Assembly (NCBI GenBank): GCA_964459445.1
Contig: CAYWMP010000229.1
Location: forward strand, 1-8,293
Length of the DNA: 8,293 nt
Reading direction: 5' to 3'
Source of the DNA: CAYWMP01 sp964459445
Lineage (GTDB): Bacteria > Desulfobacterota > DSM-4660 > Desulfatiglandales > HGW-15
Shown: positions 6,184-8,293 of the stretch, one piece after another
How positions within the stretch are numbered: position 1 is the stretch's first letter
Layout: each line of letters starts with the position of its first letter
The notes under the pieces: model-generated
The model's database searches: none
What the model saw: only the letters and a program-made list of their open reading frames with translations
Told to the model about the DNA's origin: nothing
Translations under genes and position numbers: made by a program

Positions 6184-6216
6184 ACCCGCTCCCTACTTTT
6201 GGAAGCGGGTTTTTTT
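6184..6216 (+). terminator. Riboswitch expression-platform terminator
   Basis: The stem ACCCGCTCC (6184-6192) pairs with GGAAGCGGGT (6201-6210) with one bulged A, closes an 8-base loop, and runs into a tract of seven T (6210-6216). The 5' arm bases 6186-6193 (CCGCTCCC) can instead pair with 6151-6159 (GGGTAGCGG) of the aptamer, eight pairs with one bulged T. That gives a ready anti-terminator. Ligand-folded aptamer should favour this terminator. Confidence 0.88.
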
Positions 6217-6319
6217 ATGACCACATGGCCCTTTATTGAGCTGGATTTCGGAGGCGTTCCCGCTCAGGTCAAGCGGTTTGAGAGCGGCAGGATCAAGAGA
6301 ACCGCAAAGGGAGGTCAAG

Positions 6320-6670
6320 ATGGACATAACAACCAACACCGAAATCATTCGTCAACAGGAGCCCGGCCAGTTTAGAAGGCCCGAAGACGGGGAAAAACCT
6401 TATGCGCACGCAGGCGATGAAAAGGTAAAGAGTGTCGAGGAAACCAAACACTCCTCGGTCTACGTCGGGGACGAGAAAACACAAGAAATTGAAAAGTCTT
6501 CGGATTTCCCCAAACTCTTTGATGCCGACTCGGGGCTCAATATTAAGGTTGAAACGAGCAAGTCCGGCGAAACCGAATCAAAAGATGAAGCACCTGCCCA
6601 ATACGACAAGAATGGAAAATCCGTTTCAATGACAAAAGAGGAAACGAACGTCGTGGACGAGTGGGCCTGA
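6320..6670 (+). CDS. Unknown charged protein under riboswitch control
   Basis: 116 residues from the ATG at 6320, chosen for the strong GGGAGGT ribosome site 5 bases upstream; the frame stays open further upstream but without a start signal. The protein is rich in Glu, Lys, Asp, Thr and Ser, has no Cys, and has no hydrophobic segment or signal peptide, so it is soluble and probably largely disordered. A weak internal repeat is visible: AGDEKVKSVEETKHSS (31-46) against VGDEKTQEIEKSSD (49-62). I recognise no family. It is the first gene after the c-di-GMP riboswitch and its terminator, so its expression should depend on c-di-GMP level. A structural, regulatory or cell-surface/motility role is conceivable but not shown. 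No other gene follows for about 500 bases, so it appears monocistronic. Confidence 0.75.
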   Translation: MDITTNTEIIRQQEPGQFRRPEDGEKPYAHAGDEKVKSVEETKHSSVYVGDEKTQEIEKSSDFPKLFDADSGLNIKVETSKSGETESKDEAPAQYDKNGKSVSMTKEETNVVDEWA

Positions 6671-6790
6671 TCGACTCTAAATAGACGCTTATTAAATATC
6701 AGTTGATTTTTTTGGATTTAGCAAAAGCTTTTTTTTGACTCACCATTAGTGTTGTCCTAAACTGCAAAGGGACCTCAACAGAGGGCCGGC

Positions 6791-6808
6791 TGATTTGCCG
6801 GCAAATCA
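6791..6808. repeat. 18-bp perfect palindrome
   Basis: TGATTTGCC followed at once by its exact reverse complement GGCAAATCA. The symmetry has no spacer, which suits a dimeric DNA-binding protein better than an RNA hairpin. The GCCGGC core also occurs once more just to the left (6785-6790). Confidence 0.75.
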
Positions 6809-6993
6809 ATTCCCATCCCGATTTGGCAATAACAGGCATTAAGGCAGCTTCAAAACACGCGATACTGGTCGATCTCGTCGCGTAATTAGGGCACGTGTGG
6901 ATGGCTGACAAGACGGTTTTCCCGGAGTGCCCAAAACTATCGTCTTTATCTATCGCTTGATCAACTAAGATAAATAGGTCTCCGCTTGTGGGT

Positions 6994-7027
6994 TTCCTGA
7001 TCCCCGGCAGGCGTGTCGGGACAGGAA
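6994..7027. repeat. Strong hairpin, 10-bp stem
   Basis: TTCCTG (6994-6999), a bulged A, and TCCC (7001-7004) pair fully with GGGACAGGAA (7018-7027) around a 13-base loop. No T-run follows, so it is not an intrinsic terminator. It lies 140 bases before the aldo/keto reductase. Confidence 0.6.
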
Positions 7028-7076
7028 GGCGGGGTTTCGCTAAAGTGTTTCGTTATCATTCTCCTTCGCCAGAATG

Positions 7077-7096
7077 CCCCACGGCTTGCCGCGGGG
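7077..7096. repeat. GC-rich hairpin of REP-like appearance
   Basis: CCCC-A-CGG (7077-7084) pairs with CCG-C-GGGG (7089-7096) with one A-C mismatch and a CTTG loop. It stands 70 bases before the start of the aldo/keto reductase. The form resembles dispersed palindromic elements, but only one copy is in this window. Confidence 0.55.
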
Positions 7097-7166
7097 AGGC
7101 TTCACCAACCCGAAATTAAAAAAAACATAAAGAATCTGCTGGAGCATGAAATAAAAGGAGTGAGAT

Positions 7167-8183
7167 ATGGAGAGGGTAGTCTTAGGCAAAACGGGCATAA
7201 AAGTAACGCGACTTGGTTTCGGGGGAATTCCTATTCAACGGGTGGACGAACAACAGGCCGTCGAGACAGTGCTTCATGCAGTGAATAAAGGCGTGGAATT
7301 TATTGATACTTCGAGGGCATACACAACGAGTGAAGAGCGGATTGGATTGGCCCTGGAGCAATCGAATAAAAGGATTGTAGTAGCCACAAAATCGTTTAAC
7401 AGGACTTCAGATGGCATTCGATCGGACATAGAAAAGAGCCTCAAAGACCTGAAAAGAGAATACCTAGATTTGTACCAGTGTCATTTTGTCAGGGATGATG
7501 ATGATTATAATACGGTGATCTCAACCGGAGGGGCACTTGAGGGATTGCATAAAGCCCGTGAAGAAGGTCTGATTGGTTCCATTGGAATAACAAGCCATAG
7601 TCTTGATCTCCTGTCCAGAGTGATTGACGATGGGCTCTTTGATACGATCATGGCTTGTTACAGTTTTCTCGAACCCCTGGCCGAAGAGCGGGTTATTCCA
7701 AGGGCCATTGAAAAAGATATCGGCGTCATTGCCATGAAACCCTTCTCAGGAGGGGTGGTCGACAACGCCAGACTGGCCCTAAAATACGTCCTGTCTAAAC
7801 CGAAAATCCTGGTCATCCCCGGCGTAGAAAGCAAAGAGCTTTTTGATGAAAACTGGGAGATCTTTCTTGGTGGTTATGAAATAAGCGATTCGGAGAAGCA
7901 AGAGATCGAGGATATTCGTGACCGCTACGGCAAAATCTTCTGCCGCCGATGTGATTATTGTCAACCTTGCTCGGAAGACATACCGATCCAAATAGTCCTC
8001 GGCCTACGATCCATGGTCAAAAGAATGGGCGAAGGGTTTCTCCAGGGCGAGTGGGCCACGCAGGCCATCGAAAAGGCGAGGGAATGCTCCGAATGCGAAG
8101 ATTGCATGAGTCGCTGTCCCTATGGTCTCTCAATTCCGGAGCTCCTAAAGGAGAATATCCAGTGGGTCGACGAGCAAACCTGA
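7167..8183 (+). CDS. Aldo/keto reductase with C-terminal [4Fe-4S] ferredoxin-like domain
   Basis: 338 residues. The N-terminal part is a TIM-barrel aldo/keto reductase: VLGKTGIKVTRLGFGG (5-20), then the catalytic tetrad by alignment: D47 and Y52 (FIDTSRAY), K75 (ATKSF), H106 (LYQCHFV). Two cysteine clusters follow: C259, C262, C265, C268 and C307, C310, C313, C317-P, eight Cys able to hold two [4Fe-4S] centres. This arrangement is typical of the COG1453-type reductases common in anaerobes. Electrons could pass between the clusters and the active site or an external ferredoxin, though the physiological substrate is unknown. An AGGAG site stands 7 bases before the ATG. It follows a long hairpin-rich leader and may be co-transcribed with the gene beginning at 8241. 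Confidence 0.93.
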   Translation: MERVVLGKTGIKVTRLGFGGIPIQRVDEQQAVETVLHAVNKGVEFIDTSRAYTTSEERIGLALEQSNKRIVVATKSFNRTSDGIRSDIEKSLKDLKREYLDLYQCHFVRDDDDYNTVISTGGALEGLHKAREEGLIGSIGITSHSLDLLSRVIDDGLFDTIMACYSFLEPLAEERVIPRAIEKDIGVIAMKPFSGGVVDNARLALKYVLSKPKILVIPGVESKELFDENWEIFLGGYEISDSEKQEIEDIRDRYGKIFCRRCDYCQPCSEDIPIQIVLGLRSMVKRMGEGFLQGEWATQAIEKARECSECEDCMSRCPYGLSIPELLKENIQWVDEQT

Positions 8184-8240
8184 GAGTCGTTTTATCATAT
8201 GATCATATAGCGGTCGTTTCAGCATTAGAGGTGTGATTTT

Positions 8241-8293
8241 TTGGAAAATGGGGCCGAAAAGACACGCTATCAGGGACTCTTACAGACAATAGC
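8241..8293 (+). CDS. 5' end of an unidentified gene, cut by the window edge
   Basis: A TTG at 8241 is preceded at 7 bases by GAGGTG (8228-8233), and the frame is open to the window end (LENGAEKTRYQGLLQTI). The nearby ATG and GTG starts run into stop codons within the window, which supports TTG. The RYQGLLQTI stretch faintly recalls the start of a PAS domain of a sensor protein, but 17 residues are too few to decide. The gap to the reductase is 57 bases, containing a 12-bp palindrome, ATATGATCATAT (8197-8208). Confidence 0.4.
   Translation, partial: MENGAEKTRYQGLLQTI

Larger units (their letters stand above)
6671..7166. other. Hairpin-rich intergenic region of about 500 bases
   Basis: No convincing gene on either strand. 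A minus-strand open frame (6911-6699) has only a TTG start and no ribosome site. The stretch holds T-runs (6708-6714, 6729-6736), an 18-bp perfect palindrome (6791-6808) and two inverted repeats: GGGCAC/GTGCCC (6889-6894, 6927-6932) and TTTATCT/AGATAAA (6945-6951, 6968-6974). It also holds two strong hairpins (6994-7027, 7077-7096). The leader and promoter of the aldo/keto reductase must lie at its right end. A structured RNA or degenerate repeat element is possible. Confidence 0.5.

Noticed and set aside
6236..6319. Upstream extension of the unknown protein to a TTG at 6236
   Set aside because: No ribosome site there, while the ATG at 6320 has a strong one.
6699..6911. 70-codon minus-strand frame in the hairpin-rich region
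   Set aside because: TTG start, no ribosome site, no recognised motif, and it spans the 18-bp palindrome.
6994..7027. SECIS element, suggested by the presence of selA
   Set aside because: No in-frame UGA within a coding gene at this hairpin; bacterial SECIS elements lie inside the reading frame.

Overview
The window suggests an anaerobic bacterium of the Desulfobacterota (former Deltaproteobacteria) type. This is an inference from four things: a selenocysteine synthase gene, a ferredoxin-fused aldo/keto reductase, a pair of acyl-CoA dehydrogenases under a TetR regulator, and a GEMM-class c-di-GMP riboswitch. No single marker fixes the species.

Left half (minus strand, 83-5101). In transcription order: selA (5101-3668, GTG start with a good AAGGAG site), then a TetR/AcrR regulator (3485-2862), a canonical acyl-CoA dehydrogenase (2844-1702) and a second, divergent acyl-CoA dehydrogenase (1649-519). 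The last three are tightly packed and read as one autoregulated operon. A perfect 13-2-13 palindrome just upstream of the regulator overlaps a TTGACA -35 element. An 11-bp inverted repeat follows the operon, then a GxxExxY-family gene (445-83).

Middle (plus strand, 5195-6216). A complete tRNA-His with encoded G-1 and CCA is followed by an intrinsic terminator. After about 200 bases with no convincing gene comes a promoter with a perfect TATAAT, driving an orphan HepT-like (DUF86) protein whose usual active-site Arg is Lys. Next is the most notable element: a c-di-GMP-I (GEMM-I) riboswitch at 6081-6173 with an intrinsic terminator at 6184-6216. The 3' part of the aptamer can pair instead with the 5' arm of the terminator, which predicts a ligand-induced OFF switch. 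A sigma-28-like promoter lies upstream, although a sigma-70 reading of the same bases competes.

Right end (plus strand, 6217-8293). The switch leads to a 116-residue, highly charged, cysteine-free protein that I do not recognise (6320-6670). About 500 bases without a convincing gene follow, rich in palindromes and hairpins. Then comes an aldo/keto reductase with a two-cluster ferredoxin-like C-terminus (7167-8183), and probably the first codons of another gene, with a TTG start, running off the window.

No CRISPR array, transposase, integrase or rRNA was seen. The best candidate for something undescribed is the riboswitch-controlled unknown protein. If the sigma-28 reading is right, it would link flagellar-class transcription with c-di-GMP control.
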